DNA of 64,000 bases from Parvibaculum sp046297875. GTDB taxonomy: Bacteria > Pseudomonadota > Alphaproteobacteria > Parvibaculales > Parvibaculaceae. Below are positions 16,467 to 24,200 of the stretch, piece after piece. The stretch lies in contig NZ_JBKBHD010000001.1 in assembly GCF_046297875.1 (NCBI RefSeq), positions 2,108,001 to 2,172,000 of the forward strand, read 5' to 3'. The translations under genes were made by a program, and so were the position numbers. The notes beneath the pieces were generated by a model, which worked only from the letters and a program-made list of their open reading frames with translations, was not told the DNA's origin and made no database searches. How positions within the stretch are numbered: the stretch's first letter is position 1; every line of letters begins with the position of its first letter.

Positions 16467-18113
16467 ATGAGCGAATTCGACTACATTATCATCGGTGCGG
16501 GAAGTGCGGGCTGCGTTCTGGCCAATCGCCTCTCGGAAAACCCTTCGAACAAGGTTCTGCTGCTCGAGGCAGGCTCGAAGGACTCCAATTTCATGATCCA
16601 TATGCCGGCGGGCGTCGGCAAACTGATCGGCACCGATATGGCCAACTGGTGCTATGACACCGAAGGCCAGCCCTTCCTGAACAATCGCAAGCTCTACTGG
16701 CCGCGCGGCAAGGTGCTGGGCGGTTCGTCCTCGATCAACGGCATGATCTATATTCGTGGTCATGCGCGCGACTACGACATGTGGCGCCAGCTCGGCCTGG
16801 AAGGCTGGGGCTTTGCCGATGTGCTTCCCTATTTCCGCCGTTCGGAAGGCAACGAGAACGGCAACAGCGCCTTCCACGGTGGCGATGGTCCGCTCGGCGT
16901 CTCCAATCCGCGCAAGACGAACGTGCTTTTCGATGCCTTTGTCGAGGCCGGCAAGCAGGCAGGCCACCCCTATACGGAAGATTTCAACGGACCGCAGCAG
17001 GAGGGCGTCGGCCCCTATCAGCTGACCATCAAGAACGGTCAGCGCTGCAGCGCCGCCAAGGGCTATCTCGTGCCGGCGCTCAACCGGGCGAACCTCACCA
17101 TCGAAGTCGAGGCGCTGACCTCGCGCATTCTCTTCGAGGGCAAGAAGGCCATCGGCGTCGAATACACGCAGAAGGGCGAGACGAAGGTTGCCAAGGCCGG
17201 CAAGGAAATCGTGGTGTCCGGCGGCGCGGTAAACACGCCGCAGATACTGATGCTGTCGGGTATCGGCAAGGGCGAGTATCTGCGCAAGTTCGGCCTTGAT
17301 GTGGTGGCGGATCTGCCGGGTGTCGGCCAGAACCTGCAGGACCATCTGGATTGCGTGGTCATCAACGAATGCACACAGCCGATCACGCTGCACAGCACGG
17401 TGAGCAATCCGTTCAAGCAGCTCATGAGCGGCATGCAGTACACCTTCTTCAAGACCGGTCTTGCGACGTCGAACGGGCTTGAAAGCGGCGGCTTCCTGAA
17501 GACGCGGCCGGAGCTTGAAATCCCGGACATCCAGCTGCATTTCGTGGCGGCGATGATGCGCGATCATGCGCGCATCAAGTCCGACCGGCACGGCTTTACG
17601 GTGCATATCTGCCAGCTGCGGCCGGAAAGCCGCGGCTATATCGGCCTCAAATCGACCAACCCGTCGGATTATGCGCTGATCCAGCCGAACTATCTCGAAT
17701 CCGAAACCGACCGCAAGGTGATGCGCGACGGTGTGCGCATGGTGCGCAACATCATTGCGCAGCGCGCGATGGACCCCTATCGCGGGCCGGAATTCTGGCC
17801 GGGTGCGGGCAAGCAGTCGGATGCTGAAATCGACGCCTGGATCCGCGAGACGGCGGAGACGATCTATCATCCCGTCGGCACGGCGAAGATGGGCAACGAT
17901 CCGATGGCAGTGGTCGATGCGAAGTGCCGCGTACACGGGTTGCAGGGCCTGCGCGTGGTCGATGCCTCGGTGATGCCGACGCTTGTGGGCGGCAACACGA
18001 ATGCGCCGACCATCATGATCGCGGAGAAGATTTCCGACGACATGCTGGGCAAGGTGCCGCTGCCGGCCGAGAATGTGACGATCGCAGAAGACCGTGTGGG
18101 CCACGCGGCCTGA
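16467..18113 (+). CDS. GMC-family FAD alcohol/choline dehydrogenase
   Basis: A 548-residue glucose-methanol-choline oxidoreductase. The N-terminus is the FAD fold FDYIIIGAGSAGCVLANRL. The first GMC signature is GKVLGGSSSINGMIYIRGH and the second SGGAVNTPQILMLSGIG. The active-site His is in ETIYHPVGTAKMG and the last helix is GNTNAPTIMIAEKI. Such enzymes oxidise choline or primary alcohols (BetA, AlkJ) and pass electrons to the respiratory chain. No betaine genes are near, so an aliphatic alcohol dehydrogenase is at least as likely. Confidence 0.92.
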   Translation: MSEFDYIIIGAGSAGCVLANRLSENPSNKVLLLEAGSKDSNFMIHMPAGVGKLIGTDMANWCYDTEGQPFLNNRKLYWPRGKVLGGSSSINGMIYIRGHARDYDMWRQLGLEGWGFADVLPYFRRSEGNENGNSAFHGGDGPLGVSNPRKTNVLFDAFVEAGKQAGHPYTEDFNGPQQEGVGPYQLTIKNGQRCSAAKGYLVPALNRANLTIEVEALTSRILFEGKKAIGVEYTQKGETKVAKAGKEIVVSGGAVNTPQILMLSGIGKGEYLRKFGLDVVADLPGVGQNLQDHLDCVVINECTQPITLHSTVSNPFKQLMSGMQYTFFKTGLATSNGLESGGFLKTRPELEIPDIQLHFVAAMMRDHARIKSDRHGFTVHICQLRPESRGYIGLKSTNPSDYALIQPNYLESETDRKVMRDGVRMVRNIIAQRAMDPYRGPEFWPGAGKQSDAEIDAWIRETAETIYHPVGTAKMGNDPMAVVDAKCRVHGLQGLRVVDASVMPTLVGGNTNAPTIMIAEKISDDMLGKVPLPAENVTIAEDRVGHAA

Positions 18114-18132
18114 TCCCGACTTCGCACAAAAC

Positions 18133-18164
18133 AAAAGCCGGTGTCGCGAGACACCGGCTTTTTT
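18133..18164 (+). terminator. Strong rho-independent terminator after the GMC gene
   Basis: A perfect stem (AGCCGGTGTC pairing with GACACCGGCT) with GCGA tetraloop, followed by six T residues on the plus strand and preceded by A residues, so it should also work for the minus-strand PAS gene that ends at 18186. Confidence 0.92.
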
Positions 18165-18185
18165 GTTTGGCTGGGGGGTTGGTGC

Positions 18186-18860
18186 CTAGCCCAATTCTTC
18201 CTTGCCCTGGGCGGGCACTTTCACGAGGCGCAGATAGGATCGCTCGCTGCGCAGCGGCGCGCGGCTGCGGCTTGCATGGCTGGCGATGCTGGCGACGGCA
18301 AAGGGCGGCTTTTCCGACAGGATGCGCTGGGCAACGGCTTCGGCATCGTGCTGCGGCGTGCGCATGCGCTCAGGGTCGAGGCGGCGCAGGCGATCGATCC
18401 ACTGGCGCGCGAACATGCGCTCGCCAATCCAAGGGAAGCGGTCGATGGGAACGGCGGCGCCGAGCACACGGCTCATCGAGCCATCCTCATGCGCGAGCGG
18501 CAGCAGGATCATTTCGAAGGTCGCTTCGCGCTCGTCATTCGTGGCGGCGGTGTATTCGACGACCGAGATGGTGGCATTCACCGTCACGTCTTCAAGCGCA
18601 GCCTTGAGGTTTTCGGCGCAATCGTCCGACCACATGGACAGCATGTTGTGGCCGCGGAATTCCATGCCATAGGTGCTGCAAAGGCCGGTGCCCGCGAGGC
18701 GGAAGCGCCAGGTGTCGCGGTCCTTGCGTTCGAGAATGAAGACGTAGGGAAGGACGCGGCGAATATCGCCCGGCTCGATCTCGGCGCGGCGCGGCGCCGG
18801 CCGGCCGGCCCGCAGCGCGTTCCAGTAATCGAACAGAATCTGGTTGTTCCTGTGCTTCAT
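18186..18860 (-). CDS. PAS_5-family protein
   Basis: A 224-residue protein. The start (NNQILFDYWNALRAGRPAPRRAEIEPGDIRRVLPYVFILE) and FRLAGTGLCSTYGMEFRGHN match the alphaproteobacterial PAS_5 family, in which a PAS-like fold is followed by a variable tail. LLPLAHEDGSMSRVLGAAVP closes the domain; the rest is basic and probably flexible. Members such as MopJ affect cell-cycle signalling, but this protein's ligand and partner are unknown. It shares a terminator with the convergent GMC gene. Confidence 0.82.
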   Translation of the reverse strand: MKHRNNQILFDYWNALRAGRPAPRRAEIEPGDIRRVLPYVFILERKDRDTWRFRLAGTGLCSTYGMEFRGHNMLSMWSDDCAENLKAALEDVTVNATISVVEYTAATNDEREATFEMILLPLAHEDGSMSRVLGAAVPIDRFPWIGERMFARQWIDRLRRLDPERMRTPQHDAEAVAQRILSEKPPFAVASIASHASRSRAPLRSERSYLRLVKVPAQGKEELG

Positions 18861-19355
18861 AGCCCTCGACCCCGCCGCGCTGCCCGCCCGGCGGGGAAGC
18901 CCCCGTTTGCCCTTGGCGGAAATCCTAACTCAAACCGGAAAGTCCGTCCCGTTTCGGATCGACTTTCCCAAATCCGGTCCCGAATTTGTCCGGGGTACCG
19001 ATCCGGCACGACTTTGAGCGATGTTCGCCCCGGACAGCCCCTTGGGAGCAGAAAGCGTGCCAGACGTTAACGGCAGCGGCGCGACAGCGGCGGCGGCAGC
19101 CGGACCGGAAAATAAAAGCAAATAAAAACAAATGGTTAGTTTGATTTTGTGTTCGGCCCGGGCGGTCGCATTGGTTAATGGCGCGGCCTGGCTGCGTCTT
19201 TTCGGGGCGTGTTGGCGGTTCGTTAACCATGTTCTGTCGCGTTTCGCGCCATGCCGGGCGTCCGGCATGTGTTCTGCATCATCCGCTTCGAACGCCCCCC
19301 AAGGGTTTCCTATCGACGCAGGCCAACGAGCCCCGAAAGGGCCGGGAGTGTCAGG
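18861..19355. other. 495-bp intergenic region before the Asn-rich protein gene
   Basis: It lies between divergent genes. It contains an A-rich stretch around 19108-19140 and three GTTAA-type half sites (near 19063, 19174 and 19220). Short frames on both strands lack an RBS and a codon pattern like the neighbours. I see no RNA gene; it probably carries a long leader or several promoters. Confidence 0.4.
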
Positions 19356-20294
19356 ATGAAGCAGATGTCTCTTTCCAGTTCGAACCGGGTTCCGGTTCTC
19401 GGTGCGCTCGCATTCGGCGTGGCGCTGTTCCTCTTCGCCTTTGCGACGCCGGCGGGCGCCGGTTCATATGGCGGCGGTGGCGGATGCAACACGGGCTGCA
19501 AGCCCCCTCCGACAAATTGCGGCACTTGCGGCGGCCATGACGGCGGCAAGGGCGGCAACTACAACAGCAACAAGAATTACAACTACAACTACAACAAGAA
19601 CTACAACAACAACACGAACACCAATACGAACACGAACACCAATACGAACATCAACGAAAACAACATCAACATCCAGGTGAACGCGAATGCCAGCGCCTCG
19701 GCGTCGGCGACCGCTATCGCCAATGCGAACGCCGCGGCTGACAGCGCCTCGCAGTCGATGGGCCGCGACAGCGCAGTCGGTATCGGCAATGGCAGCGGCG
19801 GCGGCTTCGGCGGCGGTTCGAGCTATTTCGTGTCGGCACCGCAGGCGGCGCCGATGGGCGCGCTCAATGTGATCGTGCGCACGGCGCGTGTCGTGAAGCC
19901 GGTGAAGGCCATCTGCGTCAGCGCCAAGGGCCTTGAAGAAGCGGCGCGGATGAGCTCGAACGTCACGGAAGTCAATCCGACCGACGATGTCGAACTCTTC
20001 CATTGCACGGCGGGCGACATGCTCGTCGCCACGATCGGCCGCATGGCGGGCAAGGGCGATGACGCGAAGCCGGACTATATGGGCGGCTATGTGATCGAGT
20101 GCCGTCCGGGCGAGGCGCTGCGCCACGGCTCGAACGGGATGCTCGCCTGCCTGCCGCAGCAGAAATATGGCCAGAGCAACGTGCCGGCGGCATCGCGCAA
20201 GGCTTATGCGGAAGTCTTCATCCGCAAGAACGAACGCGGCGAGGAAGTCGCCGCGACGGGCGGGGCATTCTTCTCCGGCGGCGTGGGCTACTGA
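19356..20294 (+). CDS. Exported Asn-rich repeat protein
   Basis: A 312-residue protein with signal peptide (MKQMSLSSSNRVPVLGAL, cleavage near GAGS). A Gly/Cys patch follows, with four cysteines spaced CxxxC and CxxC (C44, C48, C55, C58). Residues 68-108 are almost all Asn with Tyr, Lys and Thr in NYN and NTN repeats, and 109-135 are Ala/Ser/Asn-rich. A globular C-terminal half (residues 170-300) has three more cysteines (AICVSAKG, LFHCTAG, YVIECRPG, plus MLACLPQQ). Asn-rich and Ala/Ser-rich tracts are typical of self-assembling or amyloid-like surface proteins. Function unknown. RBS GGGAG(TGTC)AGG lies upstream. Confidence 0.8.
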   Translation: MKQMSLSSSNRVPVLGALAFGVALFLFAFATPAGAGSYGGGGGCNTGCKPPPTNCGTCGGHDGGKGGNYNSNKNYNYNYNKNYNNNTNTNTNTNTNTNINENNINIQVNANASASASATAIANANAAADSASQSMGRDSAVGIGNGSGGGFGGGSSYFVSAPQAAPMGALNVIVRTARVVKPVKAICVSAKGLEEAARMSSNVTEVNPTDDVELFHCTAGDMLVATIGRMAGKGDDAKPDYMGGYVIECRPGEALRHGSNGMLACLPQQKYGQSNVPAASRKAYAEVFIRKNERGEEVAATGGAFFSGGVGY

Positions 20295-20348
20295 CGAGGG
20301 GCGTGGGCCGCGAGCGCTTCATCCCGCGACCCGCAAAGCGCCGGAAGG

Positions 20349-20383
20349 AACGGGGAGGACGAAAGTCCTCCCCGTTTTCGTTC
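20349..20383 (+). terminator. Rho-independent terminator of the Asn-rich protein gene
   Basis: Arms 20349-20360 and 20365-20376 (AACGGGGAGGAC and its complement) form a perfect 12-bp stem closed by a GAAA tetraloop, followed by TTCGTT. It lies 55 bp after the stop. Confidence 0.88.
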
Positions 20384-20506
20384 GGGATAGAACTCCAGGT
20401 GCGCGGAAAATGCGTCCCAATAAAAATGCTCCCGCTTACTTTCCCTGGGGGTGTGAACGGGAGCGAGGTGGAGCGGAGGAGGAACGCTCTGCTTCCTTGA
20501 GGAAAC

Positions 20507-20947
20507 CTATTCGGCGCGTTCCCAGGTCTGGGTGCGGCTTCCGATGCCGCGCGAGCCGGTGACTTCGAGTTTCGTGCCGCCGTCGGCCAGCGCAATGCTG
20601 GCATTTGCCGTTCGGCCATTGGCGGGGCGGAGGATGGTGCCGCCGGCCCAGCCGCTGCCCTTTGGCGTCAGATCCCAAAGAACGACCATGCCGACCAGCG
20701 GCTGGTTCTTTCGCGCGCCGTCGCATTTCGAGCAGATGGTTTCGTCATCGTCGAGCAGTTCGACGACGGTGCCGGTGAGTTTGCCGCCGGTCTCGCTGAT
20801 TTCGATGATGGTCTTGGGTGCGCCGGTATCCGGGTCGAAGGTGCGCCACTTGCCCAGCGGCGAAGATACATCTGCGGAAGCGGGAGCCGTGTGCATGACG
20901 GCCATGAGTGCCACCGCGCAGATATATGTCAGTATACGAATTGTCAT
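20507..20947 (-). CDS. DUF2147 family exported protein (first of two paralogues)
   Basis: A 146-residue protein with signal peptide MTIRILTYICAVALMAVMHTAPASA. The mature domain has the DUF2147 pattern: SPLGKWRTFDPDTGAPKTIIEI, then LTGTVVELL, CSKCDGARKNQPLVGMVVL and the final GSRGIGSRTQTWER. A CxxC-like pair (CSKC) binds or oxidises something unknown. SD GGGAGG precedes ATG 20947. It lies 56 bp downstream of its paralogue and probably shares its promoter. Family function is unknown; periplasmic localisation is inferred. Confidence 0.85.
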   Translation of the reverse strand: MTIRILTYICAVALMAVMHTAPASADVSSPLGKWRTFDPDTGAPKTIIEISETGGKLTGTVVELLDDDETICSKCDGARKNQPLVGMVVLWDLTPKGSGWAGGTILRPANGRTANASIALADGGTKLEVTGSRGIGSRTQTWERAE

Positions 20948-21003
20948 GTCAGTCCTCCCTGACTGAAAACCATTTTGCCGCCGGGCGCCATCGCCAGACG
21001 GTC

Positions 21004-21459
21004 TCAATCGATCCGCTGCCAGCGCTGATCGACCTGAAGCGGGCCGCGGCCCGTCGTCATGTGGATCGCCTCGCCGCCTGGTTCGAGCTGGAAGAATGCC
21101 GGCGCGACCATGCCTGTGGCGGGGCGCATCATCACCGCGGTCCAGCCCTGACCGTTCCACTTTCCATCCTTGATAAATTCCATGCCGGCGAGCGGCTTGT
21201 TCTTGTTTTCGCCGATACAGCTCCAGCAGATTGCGTCGGCCGGACCATCGGCCAGGCCGATAATATGACCGGAGAGATCACCGTTCTTTTCCTCGATCTC
21301 GACGATCATGTAGGGCTCGCTCGTCACAGGATGATAGATACGCCATTTGCCTGCAGGCGACGTGTTGTCTGCCTGAGCGGCGGGCGCGGCGAATGCGGCG
21401 AGGGCGATGACTGCCGCTGTTGCCACGGCGGTGCGGCGTTTCCGGAAACGTACGGTCAT
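21004..21459 (-). CDS. DUF2147 family exported protein (second paralogue)
   Basis: A 151-residue protein with a Tat-free signal peptide (RKRRTAVATAAVIALAAFAAPAAQA). The mature part parallels its neighbour: SPAGKWRIYHPVTSEPYMIVEI, LSGHIIGLAD, ICWSCIGENKNKPLAGME and a final RGPLQVDQRWQRI. A CxxC pair (CWSC) replaces CSKC. An SD (AGGAGGG) lies nine bases before the ATG, and a 27-bp palindrome lies just upstream. The two genes are a tandem duplication, now well diverged. Confidence 0.85.
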   Translation of the reverse strand: MTVRFRKRRTAVATAAVIALAAFAAPAAQADNTSPAGKWRIYHPVTSEPYMIVEIEEKNGDLSGHIIGLADGPADAICWSCIGENKNKPLAGMEFIKDGKWNGQGWTAVMMRPATGMVAPAFFQLEPGGEAIHMTTGRGPLQVDQRWQRID

Positions 21460-21477
21460 CTGGACCCTCCTGGCTCA

Positions 21478-21504
21478 TATATTGGCATTGATCATGCCAA
21501 TATA
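21478..21504. promoter_or_regulatory. Perfect 27-bp palindrome, candidate operator
   Basis: Arms TATATTGGCAT (21478-21488) and ATGCCAATATA (21494-21504) flank five bases, TGATC. It ends 19 bp from the start codon of the DUF2147 gene at 21459 and would overlap its -10 region. On the other side lies the guanidine riboswitch leader. A dimeric repressor could bind here. No regulator gene is adjacent, so the protein is unknown. Confidence 0.6.
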
Positions 21505-21551
21505 AGGAAAATGCGCGGGGATGCAAGACCGTTCCCGATTTGCTATCCATG

Positions 21552-21618
21552 CGCGTGCAGGGACGGCCCTGCATGCGGCGGCATTCCGCCAGTTTTCCTT
21601 TTGCGGGGACGGCCTCGC
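21552..21618 (+). ncRNA. Guanidine-II (mini-ykkC) riboswitch
   Basis: Two hairpins, both with ACGG loops, lie in tandem. The first stem is 11 bp (21552-21562 with 21567-21577, GCAGGG-ACGG-CCCTGC at its tip). The second is 6 bp with one G-U pair (21603-21608 with 21613-21618). A 25-base linker joins them. Paired ACGR-loop hairpins define the mini-ykkC class, which senses guanidinium. The second hairpin is 9 bases from the Shine-Dalgarno AGGAGAGG, fitting translational control. The downstream gene is an SMR guanidinium exporter, the classic partner. Confidence 0.88.
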
Positions 21619-21638
21619 TTCTTCGACAGGAGAGGCAG

Positions 21639-21956
21639 ATGGCCTGGATCTATCTTCTCATTGCGAGCGGCGCGGAAATCGTCTGGGCGTTCACGCTCAA
21701 GGCAAGCGACGGTTTCACGAAGCCCATGATGGTGGCACTCAATGTGACGGCGCTGCTCATCGCGGTCTGGTTTCTGGTGCAGGCGATGCGTGTGCTGCCG
21801 CTCGGTACGGCCTATGCCGTGTGGACCGGGATCGGCGTTGCGGGCGCGGCGGTGCTTGGCGTGGCGATGCTTGGAGAGAGTATGGCACCGATGCGGCTCC
21901 TTGCCATCTGCATCATCGTGGCCGGCGTGGCGATGCTGAAGTTCGCGGAAGGATGA
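21639..21956 (+). CDS. sugE: SMR-family guanidinium exporter (Gdx/SugE)
   Basis: A 105-residue protein with four membrane helices. It has the Gdx signature: AEIVWAFTLKASDGFTKP near residue 11 with the essential Glu, then LPLGTAYAVWTGIGVAGAAVLG and LGESMAPMRLL. These match the E. coli SugE/Gdx pattern rather than EmrE. It exports guanidinium ion in exchange for protons as a dual-topology dimer. ATG 21639 is chosen because of the preceding AGGAGAGG; an upstream in-frame start at 21540 would run through the riboswitch. Confidence 0.93.
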   Translation: MAWIYLLIASGAEIVWAFTLKASDGFTKPMMVALNVTALLIAVWFLVQAMRVLPLGTAYAVWTGIGVAGAAVLGVAMLGESMAPMRLLAICIIVAGVAMLKFAEG

Positions 21957-21960
21957 ACCG

Positions 21961-21989
21961 CAAAAAAGGGGAGGGCCATTGGCCCTCCC
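21961..21989 (-). terminator. Terminator between sugE and the CsgG-like gene
   Basis: A 9-bp perfect stem (GGGAGGGCC pairing with GGCCCTCCC, loop ATT). Read on the minus strand it is followed by six T residues, so it ends the transcript of the CsgG-like gene about 190 bp after its stop. Bidirectional action for sugE is possible. Confidence 0.7.
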
Positions 21990-22110
21990 AAGTGGTCTTC
22001 CTGACCGGATAAAGGAAACTTGTGAAACCCGGTCCGGGATCGGCGGACAAGCTCCGCCTCGGCTCTCATGGTCCGGCTGGAGGCCGACCTGCCTGGACAC
22101 AATGAGGGTG

Positions 22111-22167
22111 TGAACCGGCGATACGTTTTTTCATTTCTGTCTCCGGTATCGCCGGTAATTCGGTTCA
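22111..22167. repeat. Nested inverted repeat in the 3-prime region of the CsgG-like gene
   Basis: CCGGCGATAC (22115-22124) pairs with GTATCGCCGG (22146-22155). An overlapping alternative pairs TGAACCG (22111-22117) with CGGTTCA (22161-22167). The two share bases and cannot form together. It lies between the CsgG-like stop and its terminator. Function unknown. Confidence 0.45.
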
Positions 22168-22178
22168 AGGTCGGGTGA

Positions 22179-23219
22179 TTAGTAGGTGCCGCCGCGCAGG
22201 CCGCCGGTCTCGAAGACGGGCTTTTCGTAATAGGCGTAGGGTTCGGTTTCAGCTTTGCGGGCCGCCGTCTGGGCAGGGGCTTCGGCGACAAGCTGGGCGG
22301 GCTTTGCCTTCGCGCCGGGATTGGCCTGGCGATAGTCGATCTCGCCCATCGGGTCATTGAAACGCGAGCAGTCGGCCTGGTTCGCGCCGTAGAGCGGAAC
22401 CAGCATCTTGAGTACGGCACGTTCGATGACGGAGCGGACGGCGAGCTGGATCGGTTCCTGCGCGCTGGTGCCGGCGCCGATCGAGAAGAGGTTGCCGCCG
22501 AAGAAATCGAACACACCGGCGCGGATTTCGCGGCCAACGATCTGCTTCTGGTAAGAAACATAGTCGACGACTTCGAGCGTGCGGCTGTTCACGAGACGCA
22601 GGTCGAGACCGATATTCATGACATAGGTGGAGGCCGAAGCGTTGGCCGCCGCGCCCATGTCGCCGCCTTCGGCAAAGCCCGCATTAAGGCCGCCCGAGCG
22701 GATATTGAAGTTGAGTTCGGTGATGCCGCCGACAAGGTAATAGTCGGAGCCGCGGATTTCGCCTGCATAGATCTTGCGGTAATCGTCTTGCGCGCCGTCG
22801 CCGATCAGCTTGTTGTTCGTGTACTTGAGTTCAAGTTCGGTGATCGACGTGTCGTAGCGCTCGACGAGCGGCACACCGGCCTTGCCGAGAGCGGACATGG
22901 CCATGAGCGAGGCGCCTTGGGTGAGCTTCATGCCGGTGCCGTCGGCTTCCGCCTTGCCGGTGTAGTCGCGGATGTTGCCGACCGCGATGCGCGTGGCCGT
23001 CGTGCTGGCGGGCACATGGCGCGCAAGGCAGCGCAGCGCATTGGAGTAGGGCGTTTCATTGGTGATGACGGGGGCATTGCCGATCGGCGCGGTGTAGCGG
23101 CCGTCAGAGCCTGCATTCGCGCTGACACATCCCGTGAGCGCAACTGCCATGGCGAGGGCGCCCAGCGTCCGCTTGGGCATTCCATTCTTCGCCGCGATCG
23201 ACACAACCTTGTTGAACAC
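22179..23219 (-). CDS. CsgG/HfaB-like outer-membrane lipoprotein
   Basis: A 346-residue protein. The start is GTG 23219, preceded by a perfect AGGAGG at five bases. A longer ATG frame runs into noncoding DNA, and ATG 23180 lacks an RBS. The lipoprotein signal ends at ALTGCVS. The mature part has the CsgG pattern: TATRIAVGNIRDYTGK, YYLVGGITELNFNIRSGG, IGLDLRLVNSRTLEVVDYVSYQKQIVG. CsgG forms the nonameric outer-membrane channel for curli subunits; HfaB secretes holdfast anchors in Caulobacter. A C-terminal tail of about 90 residues (after VLKMLVPLYG) exceeds E. coli CsgG. Cargo is not obvious; see the Asn-rich protein. Confidence 0.85.
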   Translation of the reverse strand: MFNKVVSIAAKNGMPKRTLGALAMAVALTGCVSANAGSDGRYTAPIGNAPVITNETPYSNALRCLARHVPASTTATRIAVGNIRDYTGKAEADGTGMKLTQGASLMAMSALGKAGVPLVERYDTSITELELKYTNNKLIGDGAQDDYRKIYAGEIRGSDYYLVGGITELNFNIRSGGLNAGFAEGGDMGAAANASASTYVMNIGLDLRLVNSRTLEVVDYVSYQKQIVGREIRAGVFDFFGGNLFSIGAGTSAQEPIQLAVRSVIERAVLKMLVPLYGANQADCSRFNDPMGEIDYRQANPGAKAKPAQLVAEAPAQTAARKAETEPYAYYEKPVFETGGLRGGTY

Positions 23220-23531
23220 TTTGGCCTCCTGATGGTCCGCTCTTCGGTGGTCGGCGTGGCGATCAATTTTTTCGATTCTGCCAGCCGGGCCGCCAAGGCT
23301 TCGGTTGACCCAGTGAGTGCAACCGGTGTGCCAGCGGTAAGAATTCGTTAGGAAACGCGGAAATCCGCGGTTTCCCAGTGGGGGCCAGGTGAAGCCGGGA
23401 TGGTTGGAATGGTTAGCGCAGCGTCCCGGTACAGTGCTGGCGGCCAATGTCCCGTTTTGGCGCGTCAATATTTCGTTAAGCCTGTGCCGCCTTGCGACAC
23501 GCGGCATGGCAGGCAGGAGAAGCGTATTGCG
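23220..23531. other. 312-bp intergenic region
   Basis: A divergent promoter region between the CsgG-like gene and the DsbA-fold isomerase gene. It has two GTTAA half sites (near 23473 and 23569 just beyond). No ORF with a supporting RBS, no RNA gene and no strong hairpin were seen. Confidence 0.4.
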
Positions 23532-24200
23532 ATGCGGCGCCACGCGAGCGACACTCCGCGTCCTGTCGTTAACTTTTCAAGATGCGGAACCTCGACATTG
23601 GCAAAGCTTGAGTTCTTCTATGACTGTTCCAGCCCGTGGACATATCTCGCCTTCAGCCGGATCGAAAATCTGGTGAAGCGTACCGGGGCGGAGATGGTGT
23701 GGAAGCCGATCCTGGTGGGCGGCGTGTTCAACGCGGTTAACGAGAGCGTCTATGAGGCGCGGGCGAACCCGCATCCGGTGAAGGCCCGCTATTACAACAA
23801 GGACCTGAAAGACTGGGCACGCTATTGCGGCATCGAGATCGGCAGGCCGCCCGTCTTCCCGGTGCGCTCGGTCGACGCGATGCGGGCGGCGATCGTCGCG
23901 CTCGACAAGGGCAAGCTGCCGGCATTTTCCTGGGCGACCTTCCGGGCCTATTGGGGGGAACTCAAGGATATAAGCCAGCCAGAAGTGCTTGAGGAAATCT
24001 GCCGCTCCGTTGGGCTCGACTGGGATGAGGTGAGCCGGCTTATCAAGACCGAGGATGTGAAGGGACGGCTGCGCGCCAATACGGAGGAGCTGATTGCGCG
24101 GGGCGGCTTCGGCTCTCCCACCATGTTCGTCAACGATAAGGACATGTATTTCGGCAATGACCGGCTACCACTCGTGGAGGCCGCGCTCCAGAATGGCTGA
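23532..24200 (+). CDS. 2-hydroxychromene-2-carboxylate isomerase (DsbA-fold)
   Basis: About 222 residues from ATG 23532, which follows AGGAGAAG; TTG 23598 is an alternative start closer to the usual N-terminus (LEFFYDCSSPWTYLAF). The sequence FYDCSSPWTYLAFSRIENL replaces the CxxC of DsbA with the isomerase/GST-kappa pattern, followed by WKPILVGGVF and, at the end, GGFGSPTMFVNDKDMYFGNDRL. The family isomerises an intermediate of naphthalene breakdown using glutathione, but many members act elsewhere. Its stop overlaps the rhomboid start by 8 bp. Confidence 0.85.
   Translation: MRRHASDTPRPVVNFSRCGTSTLAKLEFFYDCSSPWTYLAFSRIENLVKRTGAEMVWKPILVGGVFNAVNESVYEARANPHPVKARYYNKDLKDWARYCGIEIGRPPVFPVRSVDAMRAAIVALDKGKLPAFSWATFRAYWGELKDISQPEVLEEICRSVGLDWDEVSRLIKTEDVKGRLRANTEELIARGGFGSPTMFVNDKDMYFGNDRLPLVEAALQNG

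Noticed and set aside
16233..18134. Long minus-strand open frame of about 630 codons opposite the GMC gene
   Set aside because: Arg/His-rich composition and full overlap with a well-supported gene; a shadow of high-GC coding DNA.
19560..19680. Tandem AAC/AAT repeats as a CRISPR or satellite array
   Set aside because: In frame within a signal-peptide protein; codon repeats without spacers.
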